64,000 nucleotides of DNA from Nocardiopsis metallicus (GCF_014201115.1 NZ_JACHDO010000001.1:5146001-5210000); one strand, 5' to 3'. Positions 36,982 to 45,509 are shown, numbered from the stretch's first letter. Numbers and translations: made by a program. Notes: generated from the sequence alone by a model not told the origin.

Positions 36982-37500
36982 CTAGGAGTCGGGCGAGGAG
37001 CTGGGGCCCAGGAGGCGGTGGCCGAGTAGGCGCAGGAGCTCGTAGCGGGTGGGGGCGGTGATCCGCTCGAAGGCGTCGCCTTCACCCGTCCAGCCGATCG
37101 GGCGTCGGGCCACGTAGACCTCGTGGGGTGGCTGGCCCTCGATGGTCAGGTTCCATTGCTTGTAGAGCAGCGGGCACAACACGTGCTCGGGGACGGGGAG
37201 CTCACCGCCATCGGGCGGGTTGGCCTGCAAGCGCACCGGCAGGCGGGGGCCGTCACCACCGACCGCCCGGAGCGTGCGGGGTGGGTTGGGGTGCTCGGCG
37301 ATGGCCTGGTCGATCAGCTGGGTTGCCAGCTCGGCGTCACCTACTTCGTGAGCGATCCGCAGCGCCTGCCGGATCAGGGGCAGCCGGTGGCGCAGGGTGT
37401 GGGAGTGCCACGCGGCCAGTTCGGGCGGGGGCAGGTGCGCGGGAGGCTGCAGGGCCTCGTCGATGACGGTGAGCAGGTCCCTGCTGTAGATATCGCGCAT
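36982..37500 (-). CDS. Unknown protein in XRE/DUF397 neighbourhood
   Basis: The protein has 172 residues with no family that I recognise. It starts RDIYSRDLLTVIDEALQPPA, has a TPR-like helical part (RQALRIAHEVGDAELATQLI) and a C-terminal acidic/hydrophobic stretch with EGQPPHEVYVARRPIGWTGE. It overlaps the upstream gene by one base (TGATG), so the two are coupled, and is 124 bases from the ATP-binding gene. Similar sets of short unknown genes accompany WhiJ-like loci. Confidence 0.6.
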   Translation of the reverse strand: MRDIYSRDLLTVIDEALQPPAHLPPPELAAWHSHTLRHRLPLIRQALRIAHEVGDAELATQLIDQAIAEHPNPPRTLRAVGGDGPRLPVRLQANPPDGGELPVPEHVLCPLLYKQWNLTIEGQPPHEVYVARRPIGWTGEGDAFERITAPTRYELLRLLGHRLLGPSSSPDS

Positions 37501-37766
37501 CAGGCCGCCACCCCCAACCGCCGCAGCCCGGCGAGCACGGCCTGGAGCACATCCATAGGCGCGGAGTCCAACGGCCGCCGGGGTGCTGGGATCCGGGGCG
37601 GGAGGGGCGAGCGTGAAGACTCACCCAAAGCCAGAGTCCGAGGAGCAGGGGCATAGGCACGCACACGCCGGGCCCGACGGGGGCGATGGGGGCGACGGCG
37701 ACGCATCGCTTCGGAAGCCAACCAGCGCACATGCGCCAGCTCAGACAGGTTCAGGTATCGCGGCAT
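37500..37766 (-). CDS. Small basic protein, first gene of minus-strand unit
   Basis: This 88-residue protein begins PRYLNLSELAHVRWLASEAM, a segment that could be a small DNA-binding or docking helix, followed by an Arg-rich stretch (RRRRPHRPRRARRVRAY) and a C-terminal helix MDVLQAVLAGLRRLG. The family is not recognised. It is divergent from the XRE regulator with a 167-base control region between. Confidence 0.5.
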   Translation of the reverse strand: MPRYLNLSELAHVRWLASEAMRRRRPHRPRRARRVRAYAPAPRTLALGESSRSPLPPRIPAPRRPLDSAPMDVLQAVLAGLRRLGVAA

Positions 37767-37857
37767 AGCGCGGCTCCTGGGACTCGAATGCCGCTGGATG
37801 AGGGCGACATAGACGAAGGCGGATAACCATCATGCGATACGTGCGATGATTTTCGCA

Positions 37858-37874
37858 AGATGTGATTCACATCT
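37858..37874. promoter_or_regulatory. Perfect inverted repeat in XRE divergent control region
   Basis: AGATGTG-ATT-CACATCT lies between the divergent units, 60 bases before the XRE start. It is a good candidate operator for the adjacent XRE regulator. Confidence 0.55.
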
Positions 37875-37905
37875 GGGTGATATGTCTGATTCCCGTTGCC
37901 TGGCC

Positions 37906-37911
37906 TATGAT
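37906..37911 (+). promoter_or_regulatory. -10 box candidate of XRE gene
   Basis: TATGAT, 22 bases before the ATG at 37934; the -35 region is weak, as usual for a regulated promoter. The ribosome site GGAGGTGA is at 37923-37930. Confidence 0.45.
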
Positions 37912-37933
37912 CAGGCAGGCCAGGAGGTGACAC

Positions 37934-38776
37934 ATGGTGGCCGACAGCCGGTACAGCCCCAGCGCCAGAAGGCGCCGACTGTCCGCTCTGCTCCGACGCA
38001 TGCGCGAGGATCGCAACCTCAAGATCGAGAGCGTGAACAAGCAGCTGGGCTGGTCCAGCGGCAAGCTTTCGCGCATGGAACGCAACGAGTGGAAGCTCCC
38101 GAGCGTCCGCGACATGAAGGACCTTGCCGAGGTCTACAAGCTGCCCGACGAAATGCGCGACGCCATCGTGTCCTTGGCGAGCGAGTCGCGCCTGCGGGGC
38201 TGGTGGATCGATTTCAAGGACGTTCTCAGAGGCGGCCTGGCTGACTTCGAAACCGGCGCCTCGATGATCCGCACCTACGAAGCCTTGCTGATCCCTGGGC
38301 TACTCCAGACCCCCGAATACGCTGCTGCGGTACTGCGGGGAAGCCGAGTGCTGAGCGATGACGACATCGAGCGCAAGGTAGCGGGTCGTCTCAAGAGGCA
38401 GGAGATCCTCGCTGCGGAGGCCGCTCCGAGTGTGTGGGCGGTGATCGATGAGGCGGCGCTACGCAAGCGAGTCGGCGGGTCCAAGGTGATGGCGGACCAG
38501 ATCCGACATCTCATCGCCATCGCTGAGCGCCCAAACATCGATATTCAGGTGCTCCGAGACGAAGCTGGCTCCCACGCCGCGATGGAAGGAGCCTTCATGA
38601 TCTTGGACTTCCCCGACCCAGCAGACTTGCCCCTGGTGTACATAGAGGCCGCGACCGAGGACCTGTACCTGGAACAGCCTGAGGCCATCCAGAACTACGT
38701 CGGCATCTTCGGCCACATTTGCAGCTCGGCAGAGTCACCCGAAGCCTCGGTCCGGTACTTGGAATCACTCATCTAG
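37934..38776 (+). CDS. Scr1/WhiJ-type XRE regulator (HTH plus DUF5753)
   Basis: This 280-residue protein has an N-terminal XRE helix-turn-helix (LSALLRRMREDRNLKIESVN, GWSSGKLSRMERNEWKLPSV) and the long DUF5753 domain (FETGASMIRTYEALLIPGLL, QTPEYAAAVLR, and PNIDIQVLRDEAGSHAAMEG). Many such genes occur in actinomycete genomes, paired with a DUF397 protein; WhiJ is the best-known case and acts in development. A near-perfect GGAGGTGA fixes the ATG at 37934. The DUF397 gene starts 11 bases after its stop. Confidence 0.9.
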   Translation: MVADSRYSPSARRRRLSALLRRMREDRNLKIESVNKQLGWSSGKLSRMERNEWKLPSVRDMKDLAEVYKLPDEMRDAIVSLASESRLRGWWIDFKDVLRGGLADFETGASMIRTYEALLIPGLLQTPEYAAAVLRGSRVLSDDDIERKVAGRLKRQEILAAEAAPSVWAVIDEAALRKRVGGSKVMADQIRHLIAIAERPNIDIQVLRDEAGSHAAMEGAFMILDFPDPADLPLVYIEAATEDLYLEQPEAIQNYVGIFGHICSSAESPEASVRYLESLI

Positions 38777-38787
38777 CAAGGACTCCC

Positions 38788-38982
38788 ATGCCTTCATCCA
38801 CCGACCTGCACTTCCGAAAGTCGTCTTACAGCGGCCGTGGCGACAACTGCGTCGAGGTTGCGGACCTTCCTGTTGGTGCGGCTGTGCGCGACACCCAGAA
38901 CCGCAACCTCGGGCATATCACTTTCGGGGACAGCTACGAGTGGCAGGCCCTTCTGGCCGTAGCCCGTTCCGCTGGGCGATAG
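38788..38982 (+). CDS. DUF397 protein, partner of XRE regulator
   Basis: This 64-residue protein is a typical DUF397: LHFRKSSYSGRGDNCVEVAD, PVGAAVRDTQNRNL and WQALLAVARSAGR. DUF397 proteins act with the adjacent XRE regulator, probably as a binding partner that changes its activity. The ATG at 38788 follows AAGGAC; a longer frame reading back into the XRE gene is not real. Confidence 0.9.
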   Translation: MPSSTDLHFRKSSYSGRGDNCVEVADLPVGAAVRDTQNRNLGHITFGDSYEWQALLAVARSAGR

Positions 38983-38996
38983 GCCTGGAGATCAAA

Positions 38997-39029
38997 AAGA
39001 GGCCCCGACCGTGATGGTCAGGGCCTCTT
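38997..39029 (+). terminator. Terminator after XRE-DUF397 operon
   Basis: AAGAGGCCCCGACC pairs with GGTCAGGGCCTCTT around a short GTGAT loop, 15 bases past the DUF397 stop. The A-rich left flank and T-rich right side make it look bidirectional. Confidence 0.85.
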
Positions 39030-39201
39030 CCGCATTCATCCAACGAACACTGTACCCGGGGCCGTTTGGGGCAGGGAGTAAGTTCCGGTGGCCGTAGCTG
39101 GTCAAGGGTTCGGGACGTTTTCCTCTGAACTTGGGATGTAGCAGCGGGCAGAGCTGTACATGAGTAACTGAGCACCCCTACCCCCAGAGAAGGACTCAGA
39201 C

Positions 39202-39396
39202 ATGCGCCTCCCCACCGAAGAACTCACCTTCCACAAGTCCAGCTACAGCGGTGGACAGACTCAGGACTGCGTGAAGGTCGCTGAGCTGCCCACCGGGGCT
39301 GCTGTCCGGGACACCCAGAACCGGAGCCTCGGTGCGCTGACCTTCCCCTCCTCGGAGTGGGCCGCCCTTGCGAAGATCGCTCAGGGCGGCCGATAA
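39202..39396 (+). CDS. Second DUF397 protein
   Basis: This 64-residue paralogue of the protein at 38788 has LTFHKSSYSGGQTQDCVKVA, PTGAAVRDTQNRSL and WAALAKIAQGGR. It has its own ribosome site (AGAAGGAC) and no XRE partner of its own here, so it may compete for or share the regulator at 37934. It is separated from the first copy by a terminator. Confidence 0.88.
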   Translation: MRLPTEELTFHKSSYSGGQTQDCVKVAELPTGAAVRDTQNRSLGALTFPSSEWAALAKIAQGGR

Positions 39397-39417
39397 AGCC
39401 AGGTCAGAGGGGCCGTC

Positions 39418-40404
39418 TTACAGGCCCAGGACTCGGGCCTCGGTCTCCGGATCCAGGCCGACGCGGGGGCGGTCCGGGCGCTGGTCCGGCTCCCCACCGA
39501 TCGAGACGAGCCAGGCCCAGGTGTCGGTGACGGTCTCCGCCACCGGGCGGCACCGCAGTCCGGTGGCGAGGGCGCGCTCGACGTTTCCCTGGTGCAGGGT
39601 CCCGTGCAGCTCACCCGGCGGCAGCCAGACCGGCAGCTCCCGCCACGGGGCGATCCCGGCTTCCTCGATCGCTTCGGGAGGTGTCCAGCGGAACTCGGCG
39701 TCGGAACCGGTGGCCTCCCTGCACGCCGTCAGGAAGCTCTCCATCGTGGCGTGGCCGCTCGGGCTGACCATGTTGTAGGGGCCGCTCAAACCCTTCTGGG
39801 CGGCGTCGAGGGTCCAGGCGGCCAGGTCGCGGGCGTCGACGTACTGCAACGGCAGGTCACGCGGCCCCGGGGCCAGCACCGGGCCGCCCCGGGCGATGCG
39901 GTTCAGCCACCAGGGCAACCGCCCCACGTTCTCGTAGGGCCCCAGGATGAGCCCCGCCCGCACGAACAGCGCCCGGTCGCCGAACACCGCCTCGGCAGCC
40001 AGCTCTCCGCCGCGCTTGGCCCGCGCGTAGTCGGTGCCGTCGTGATCGATGGACGACTCCACCACCGGGGCGTCCTCGTCCGCACCGGGCGCACTGGGCA
40101 CGCCGTGGACGGATCGGCTGGAGACGTAGGCGTAGTGACCGACCCGGCCGGAGAGCAGGCGGGCGGCATCGTGCACCGCTGAGGGCGCGTCCGACCAGGT
40201 GTCGACGGCGTAGTCCCACTCCCCCGCCGCCAGCGCGGCGAGGCCCCCGGGTTCAGTGCGGTCGCCGTACAGGGCATGCGCACCGGCGGGGGCCTCGTGC
40301 TTCCCGCGATGGAAGACGGTGACGTCCCACCCCCGGGAGAGAGCCTCCTCCACGACCGCTCGCCCAACGAACTCGGTACCGCCCAGAACCAGAAGTCTTG
40401 TCAT
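39418..40404 (-). CDS. NAD-dependent epimerase/dehydratase family protein
   Basis: This 328-residue short-chain dehydrogenase-like protein starts TRLLVLGGTEFVGRAVVEEA with the dinucleotide-binding GGTxFxG motif. YAYVSSRSVHG holds the active-site Ser region, and YARAKRGGE the YxxxK motif. It resembles extended SDR proteins annotated as sugar or isoflavone-type reductases; the substrate is unknown. The ATG at 40404 is used over one nine codons upstream. It is 59 bases downstream of the ECF42 sigma gene on the same strand and may be co-transcribed. Confidence 0.82.
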   Translation of the reverse strand: MTRLLVLGGTEFVGRAVVEEALSRGWDVTVFHRGKHEAPAGAHALYGDRTEPGGLAALAAGEWDYAVDTWSDAPSAVHDAARLLSGRVGHYAYVSSRSVHGVPSAPGADEDAPVVESSIDHDGTDYARAKRGGELAAEAVFGDRALFVRAGLILGPYENVGRLPWWLNRIARGGPVLAPGPRDLPLQYVDARDLAAWTLDAAQKGLSGPYNMVSPSGHATMESFLTACREATGSDAEFRWTPPEAIEEAGIAPWRELPVWLPPGELHGTLHQGNVERALATGLRCRPVAETVTDTWAWLVSIGGEPDQRPDRPRVGLDPETEARVLGL

Positions 40405-40463
40405 GCGGTCAGTCTGGTGGGCAGCAGCCACAGGGCACCAGAGCTGACTGCTGACAGCAGAAC

Positions 40464-41717
40464 TCAGCGCCGGGCCCGCTCCAGCAGGAGGGCGCGTTCG
40501 CGTTCGTTGCGGGTGAGTTCGGCGGCGCGCTCGTACTCGGCCCGGGCCTCCTCGGGGCGGCCGAGGCGTTCGAGCAGGTCGGCGCGGACCGCCGGGAGCA
40601 GGTGGTAGTCGGCCAGGGCCTTGGCTCCGCGCAAAGCATCGACGATGCCCAGGGCCGCCCCCGGGCCGAGTGCCATGGAGACGGCCACCGCCCGGTTGAG
40701 TTCGATCACGGGTGAACCGGTCCGCCGGACCAGGGCCTCGTAGAGTGCGGCGATCCCGTGCCAGTCGGTGTCCTCGGGCCGGACGGCCACCGCGTGCTTG
40801 GCGGCGATTCCGGCCTGGAGGGAGTAGACGCCGCGTGGTTGGGCGGGATCGGAGGGCAGGGAGCTGCGCAGTCCGGCGAGGCCCCGGTTGATGAGCAGCC
40901 GGTCCCAGCGGGAGCGGTCCTGTTCGGCGAGGGGGATCGGTTCGCCGTCGGGCCCGGTCCGGGCGCGGAAGCGGGAGGCCTGGAGTTCCATCAGGGCGAG
41001 CAGCCCGTGCACCTCGGGTTCCTTGGGCAGCAGTTCGGCGAGGATCCGCCCCAGGCGCATGGCCTCCTCACTGAGTTCGGGGCGCAGCCAGCGCTCCCCC
41101 GAGGTCGCCGTGTACCCCTCGTTGAACACCAGGTAGAGGACTTCGAGGACGTCACAGAGGCGGGCGTCGCGGTCCGGTCCGGTGGGGACCTCGAAGCGGA
41201 CGCCCGCGTCGGCGAGCTTGCGTTTGGCCCGCACCACGCGCTGGGCCACGGTGGGCTCGGGCACGAGGAAGGCGCGGGCGATCTCGTCGGTGGTCAACCC
41301 GCCGAGCAGTCGCAGGGTGAGCGCCACCCGCGCCCGGGTGGGCAGGACCGGGTGGCAGCAGACGAACATGAGTTTGAGCAGGTCGTCGCCGTAGTCCTCC
41401 TCCAGGACGGCGTCGAACTCGGCCTGCCCGTCACGCTCGGCGACCTCGCGCCCCAGCTCCACCATGCGCAGCCGGAAGCGTTCGTCGCGCCGCCAGCGGT
41501 CGAGGACGCGGCGCCGGGCGACGGTGGTCAGCCAGGCACCGGGTTTACGGGGGACACCCTCCTCGGGCCACTTCTCCAGGGCGCTGACCAGGGCGTCCTG
41601 GGCGAACTCCTCGGCGAGTCCGACGTCGCCGACCATCCTGGTGAGCGCGGCGACCAGGCGGGCCGACTCGATGCGCCAGACCGCCTCCACCTCGCCTTCG
41701 ACACCGGTGTGGCCCAC
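40464..41717 (-). CDS. ECF42-type sigma factor with C-terminal TPR-like domain
   Basis: The 417-residue protein has sigma region 2 (ALTRMVGDVGLAEEFAQDAL, ALEKWPEEGVPRKPGAWL), region 4 (ALTLRLLGGLTTDEIARAFL and VPEPTVAQRVVRAKRKL) and a long C-terminal helical extension with TPR-like repeats (residues 180-417), which defines the ECF42 group (DUF6596). These sigma factors are linked to DGPF/YciI-type proteins, and one lies just upstream (41772-42209). The signal sensed is unknown. No anti-sigma gene is next to it, as usual for this group. Confidence 0.88.
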   Translation of the reverse strand: MGHTGVEGEVEAVWRIESARLVAALTRMVGDVGLAEEFAQDALVSALEKWPEEGVPRKPGAWLTTVARRRVLDRWRRDERFRLRMVELGREVAERDGQAEFDAVLEEDYGDDLLKLMFVCCHPVLPTRARVALTLRLLGGLTTDEIARAFLVPEPTVAQRVVRAKRKLADAGVRFEVPTGPDRDARLCDVLEVLYLVFNEGYTATSGERWLRPELSEEAMRLGRILAELLPKEPEVHGLLALMELQASRFRARTGPDGEPIPLAEQDRSRWDRLLINRGLAGLRSSLPSDPAQPRGVYSLQAGIAAKHAVAVRPEDTDWHGIAALYEALVRRTGSPVIELNRAVAVSMALGPGAALGIVDALRGAKALADYHLLPAVRADLLERLGRPEEARAEYERAAELTRNERERALLLERARR

Positions 41718-41771
41718 GGCACCATCTCAGCACCACGGGCCACACCACGCAACAGGGTTCAAGGCCACGGC

Positions 41772-42209
41772 TCAGCTGTTGAGGTTCTCCTGCTGGGCGC
41801 GCAGGTTCCGCTCGCGCTCCTTGAGCTCCTCGGGCATGTCGTCCATGTCCTCCAGCTCACCGATCCGGCGCAGCTGGAGCTTCATCTCGGTCGGGTCGCC
41901 CTTGGGCGGGTGCGGGCACCGCTTGGCCCACTCCACGGCCTCGGCGTGCGAGGACACCTGGATGACCCAGTACCCGGCGATGAACTCCTTGGCCTCGGTG
42001 AAGGGGCCGTCGACGACGGTGGCCTCACCGTCGCGGAAGATCACCTCGGCGCCCTCGGCGGTGGGCGTCAGCCCCTCCCCGGTGAGCAGGACCCCGGCCC
42101 TGGCCATCTCCTCGTTGTAGGCGCCCATCGCCTCGTAGACCTCGGCTGCGGGCTCCCAGTCCCGGGCCTCGGTCTCGGGGGTGCTCATGATCGACATCAG
42201 GTAGCGCAT
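41772..42209 (-). CDS. YciI/DGPF-type protein linked to ECF42 sigma factor
   Basis: This 145-residue protein has the YciI-like fold with the hallmark DGPFTEAKEFIAGYWVIQ. It starts MRYLMSIMSTPETEARDWEP; the ATG at 42209 is preceded by GGAAGAGGG. DGPF proteins are the regular genomic partners of ECF42 sigma factors and often their targets. The two genes are 54 bases apart in the same direction. Confidence 0.88.
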   Translation of the reverse strand: MRYLMSIMSTPETEARDWEPAAEVYEAMGAYNEEMARAGVLLTGEGLTPTAEGAEVIFRDGEATVVDGPFTEAKEFIAGYWVIQVSSHAEAVEWAKRCPHPPKGDPTEMKLQLRRIGELEDMDDMPEELKERERNLRAQQENLNS

Positions 42210-42402
42210 GGTCTTCCCTCTTCCGAGTGCGCGGCGGGGCTCCTCCCCGCTCTCACCCGTACGTCGAACGGGCCGACGACGGATCGACACCCTTCCCGAA
42301 GTTTTTTCTACGATTTCCCGCGCCCCTCCCCTGCCCCGGATCGTCCCCCGGTTCACCCAGGTCAGGTTCTATTTCCCGGCCCTTGGCGGCTTGCTCGGCC
42401 GC

Positions 42403-42810
42403 CTAGGCCCTGCGCGAGGAGTTCCGCGGCGCGGGCAGCACCGTCGCCAGTGCGACCAGGACGAGCACCCCGGCGAAGACCGCGGGGAAACGCAGGTCGA
42501 TCCGGCCGATCAGCCCGCCGAGCAGGGACCCCACCGGTGTGAGCCCGTAGCCGAGGAACCGTGCGCAGGACATCATCCGACCGAGCATGGTGCCGGGCAC
42601 CACCACCTGGATGGCACTGACCATCACGGTGTCTCAGGCGGTCGCGATACCGCCGAGCAGGACCAGCGTGCCCACCAGGTAGGCGCCCGCGTTGACTGCC
42701 AGCGGCAGCGAGGCGGCCACCACGAACAGGAAACCGGCCAGCGGGGCGCCGCCGAAGTCCTCGGTGATGGTCTGGCCGCTGATTAGTTGAAGTCCCGGCC
42801 CAGCGGTGTT
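42403..42810 (-). pseudogene. MFS transporter remnant with in-frame stop
   Basis: Two pieces of one frame code the C-terminal part of an MFS_3-type exporter: LQLISGQTITEDFGGAPLAG through GTLVLLGGIATA, then a TGA (42634-42636), then VSAIQVVVPGTMLGRMMSCA through LVALATVLPAPR. The first 150 or more residues are missing. The gene is thus both truncated and interrupted. It lies between the DGPF gene and a SARP-like regulator. Confidence 0.8.
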
Positions 42811-43057
42811 TTCGCTTTCTTCCTGGGGTTCGCCCGGTCGGGGGGTGCACTGTTCACTTGGGAGGTGCCCCTTTCGCAAAGATTCGGTCGGCATGGCCAA
42901 CCACAGGCTCCCGAGAAATGGCCTACTACGGGTCACGACACCATTGCTTTCCGCACCCCTGCCGTACCAGCGGGGAGTGGAAGGAACTCCGCCCGATCGC
43001 GAACGGCCACACAGGGCGACATTCCGCACGTGTGGCCGTTCACAAAGTGTGGAGATC

Positions 43058-43627
43058 TCACATCGCTGTCTCCAACCCCATCAGCCAGGAGCGGCCCAGC
43101 GAGGCGCTGACCTGGTCGCCGCCCCTCCGTACCAGTTCCTGACTCAGCTCCGGGTGCTTGACGACCCGGTCGGCCGCCTCCATCAACGCCATGTCGCCGC
43201 TGTCAATGGCCGCGCGGACGATCCTCTGGTCCACGTGGTCCCGGGTCTGCGCCGCGAACGGGCTGTGGCTCTTGGTGAGGAAGGGACCCCGGTACAGCTC
43301 CAACGCCTCCTCGAGACGCCCCTCCTCGAGCCTCGACAGAAGCTCGGCGACATCACAACGGACCCGGCCCTCGAGGTGGTAAAAGCGCCGGTCGCGGTCA
43401 TACCGCACGTCCAGTCCGAGTTTGCGGGCCCGCAGCGCCAGCGTGGGGAGACTGGAGGGAGCGGGATCGCCCTCGAAGAGGGTGGAGAGCAGCCAGTCCC
43501 GGGGCGCAGCGCCGTGGGAGAGCACCAGGACCGCGACCAGTTCCAGGGCCCGTCCGTAGCGGACGGGCACGCCGTCCACGCGGCAACCACCAAGGGTCTG
43601 AACCTCGTGTTCAGAGTTCATCGTCAC
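43058..43627 (-). CDS. SARP-like regulator with BTAD domain (short form)
   Basis: This 189-residue protein has a winged-helix-like N-terminus (LGGCRVDGVPVRYGRALELV, LRARKLGLDVRYDRDRRFYH) and the start of a bacterial transcriptional activator domain (EEGRLEEALELYRGPFLTKS followed by HVDQRIVRAAI). SARP proteins activate antibiotic clusters; this one is about 70 residues shorter than AfsR-type SARPs and may be a divergent or shortened form. It is 6 kb from the RiPP cluster, with mobile elements between. An inverted repeat AAGAAG-N5-CTTCTT lies about 20 bases before its start. Confidence 0.65.
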   Translation of the reverse strand: MTMNSEHEVQTLGGCRVDGVPVRYGRALELVAVLVLSHGAAPRDWLLSTLFEGDPAPSSLPTLALRARKLGLDVRYDRDRRFYHLEGRVRCDVAELLSRLEEGRLEEALELYRGPFLTKSHSPFAAQTRDHVDQRIVRAAIDSGDMALMEAADRVVKHPELSQELVRRGGDQVSASLGRSWLMGLETAM

Positions 43628-43647
43628 TCCACACTCAGGGGGATGGT

Positions 43648-43664
43648 AAGAAGTTCTGCTTCTT
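43648..43664. promoter_or_regulatory. Inverted repeat at SARP-like gene start
   Basis: AAGAAG-TTCTG-CTTCTT lies 21-37 bases upstream of the start at 43627, where an autoregulatory operator would be. It could also be a small RNA hairpin at the 5' end. Confidence 0.5.
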
Positions 43665-44244
43665 GGAGGCGGTGTTTGCTTCCGTCTCCACCCTGAGCAT
43701 CGGCCAGCACGGTATCCACGACCTATCTACGACTTATCGTCGCTGTCAGCGGGCTCCGGACCTGCGGGTTCGAGCCTGCTGGAACCGGGCGGACCGAAGC
43801 CGCCGGCAGCGTCCGGCCACCGCCGCCAGACGCGACAGCGGCACCGCCCTGGGCGTAGCGGTGGAAGAACGCCAGACCACCGCTGGCGCGGTTACAGCGC
43901 AACAGCACCCAGCGCACCCCGCGGGTGTCGGTACTCATCGTCGATGAGTACCCAGCGGCGGAACCACTTCCCCTTGGCCCCGGCGGAGAGACCCGGCCGA
44001 GTACTTTTCCAGCCCTGTTCCGGGAACAGGACGGCCAGCTCCTGGACCGCCAGGGGCCAGCGGTTCTTGCGGGCGAGCGAGCGGAGCAGGGCGTGATGAG
44101 GTCTTTGGTGGTGGCTCGAGTCCCAGGACGGGCCAGGTGGGGGCGAGGACCGCGTCGGTGAGTTCGCGCAACCGGTGAGGCCAGCGCCTGGCCGCTACGG
44201 TGCTGTCCACGGTCCCCGCCTCGGAATGTTTCGTGCCGGGTTCT
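43665..44244. other. Degenerate region with possible transposase scrap
   Basis: No intact gene. On the minus strand near 43860-43930 a frame reads RWVLLRCNRASGGLAFFHRY, which resembles the C-terminal part of some IS transposases (RNRxTGELAFYRCY pattern). The match is short and the frame decays soon after. The rest shows nothing recognisable. It borders the IS3-family element. Confidence 0.35.
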
Positions 44245-45192
44245 TTAGAGGCTCGGAACCAACGCTTCGTCGTGTGCTGACACCGATTCCTGCCGGTAGA
44301 AGTGGTCCTCGAACTCCGCTGGCGGCACCAGCCCGATCTCGCCGTGCAGACGGCGGTGGTTGAACCAGTCGATGTACTCGGCCACCGCGATCTCGACCTC
44401 GTCCAACCCCTTCCAGGGCCCGCGGTTACGGATCAACTCGGCCTTGAACAGCGAGTGGAACGCCTCGGCCAGAGCGTTGTCGTAGGAATCGCCGGTGGTA
44501 CCGACCGAGGCCACCGCCCCCGCCTCGGCCAGGCGTTGGGTGTAGCGCACCGCGAGATATTGCACGCCGCGGTCGGAGTGGTGGACCAGACCGTCGATGC
44601 GCCGACCGACATGGGACCGGTTCCACACGGCCATTTCCAACGCGTCCAGGGCCAGGCTGGTGTGCAGCGACCTCGCCACCTGCCAGCCCACCACCCGGCG
44701 CGAGTGCACGTCGATGACGAACGCGGCGTAGACCCAGCCCGCGAAGGTGCGGATGTAGGTGATGTCGGCAACCCACAGCTGGTTGGGAGCATCAGCGGTG
44801 AACGCGCGTTCCACCAGGTCAGGGCGGGTGTCCGAGGCTGTAGTCCCGACCGTGGTGCGGGGTCCCTTGGTGCGGGAGATGCCGCGTAGCCCGGCCCGTT
44901 TCATCAGGCGTTGGACCGTGCAGCGGGCTACCCGGTGGCCTTGGCGGTTCAGCTCTGCGTGGACCTTGCGGGCCCCGTACACGGCGTAGTTGTCGGCGTG
45001 TACCTGGTGGATCTTGGCGGTGGTGACCTCATCGGTGCGTGAGCGCAGTGACGGGGCCCGGTTCTTGGCGGCGTAGTAGGTGGACGGGGCGACCTGCAAG
45101 ACGCGGCAGATCGGCTCGACCCCGAACTCCTGCTGGTGGATGTCGATGAACGCGACTATCTGATGTGTGGGCGGTCGAGCTCCGCCGCGAAA
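44245..45192 (-). CDS. IS3-family OrfB transposase (DDE), reached by frameshift
   Basis: The DDE domain is intact: WVADITYIRTFAGWVYAAFV (first Asp), LVHHSDRGVQYLAVRYTQRL (second Asp, HSDxGxQY) and GDSYDNALAEAFHSLFKAEL (Glu), then IDWFNHRRLHGEIGLVPPAE. An HTH_21-type segment precedes it (YAVYGARKVHAELNRQGHRV). The frame extends upstream past the first ATG (45099) to the slippery site at 45189-45195, as expected for an OrfAB fusion made by -1 frameshifting. The TAA stop overlaps the terminal repeat. Confidence 0.9.
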   Translation of the reverse strand, partial: FRGGARPPTHQIVAFIDIHQQEFGVEPICRVLQVAPSTYYAAKNRAPSLRSRTDEVTTAKIHQVHADNYAVYGARKVHAELNRQGHRVARCTVQRLMKRAGLRGISRTKGPRTTVGTTASDTRPDLVERAFTADAPNQLWVADITYIRTFAGWVYAAFVIDVHSRRVVGWQVARSLHTSLALDALEMAVWNRSHVGRRIDGLVHHSDRGVQYLAVRYTQRLAEAGAVASVGTTGDSYDNALAEAFHSLFKAELIRNRGPWKGLDEVEIAVAEYIDWFNHRRLHGEIGLVPPAEFEDHFYRQESVSAHDEALVPSL

Positions 45193-45485
45193 AAAGCCGA
45201 CGCGGACTTGAGGATGGCGTTGGCTCGCCGCAACTCGTGCACTTCGCGTTCAAGTTCGGCCAGGCGTTGGGCCTGGTCGGTGGTGGTGCCGGGGCGGTCT
45301 CCGGCGTCGACCTCGGCCTGGGTGACCCAGTTGCGCAGGGTCTCGCGGTTGATGCCCAGCTGGTCGGCGATACGGGCGATGGCACCGCTGCGGCTGGCCG
45401 GGTCCCGGCGAGCGTCCACGGCCATGCGGGTGGCACGTTGCCTCAGCTCATCGGGGTATTTCCTCGGTGCTGGCATGTCTCTCAT
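45156..45485 (-). CDS. IS3-family OrfA (HTH protein)
   Basis: This 109-residue protein has a helix-turn-helix (IARIADQLGINRETLRNWVT) and a leucine-zipper-like C-terminus (RLAELEREVHELRRANAILK). It binds the IS ends as part of OrfAB. Its last codons overlap the orfB frame. Confidence 0.9.
   Translation of the reverse strand: MRDMPAPRKYPDELRQRATRMAVDARRDPASRSGAIARIADQLGINRETLRNWVTQAEVDAGDRPGTTTDQAQRLAELEREVHELRRANAILKSASAFFAAELDRPHIR
45189..45195 (-). promoter_or_regulatory. Programmed -1 frameshift slippery site
   Basis: On the minus strand TTTTTTC lies in the orfA/orfB overlap, in the frame needed to pass from KSASAF into the orfB extension. It is the standard device by which IS3 elements make the OrfAB transposase. 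Confidence 0.7.
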
Positions 45486-45509
45486 CCTTCCCAGGTTTGA
45501 GAGCCTCCA

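Larger units (their letters stand above)
44246..45509 (-). mobile_element. IS3-family insertion sequence
   Basis: About 1264 bases. Imperfect terminal repeats are TAGAGGCTCGGAACC at the low end and, inverted, TGGAGGCTCTCAAACC at the high end (45494-45509). It carries orfA and orfB in overlapping frames with a slippery run between them. No target duplication is evident. Confidence 0.85.
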
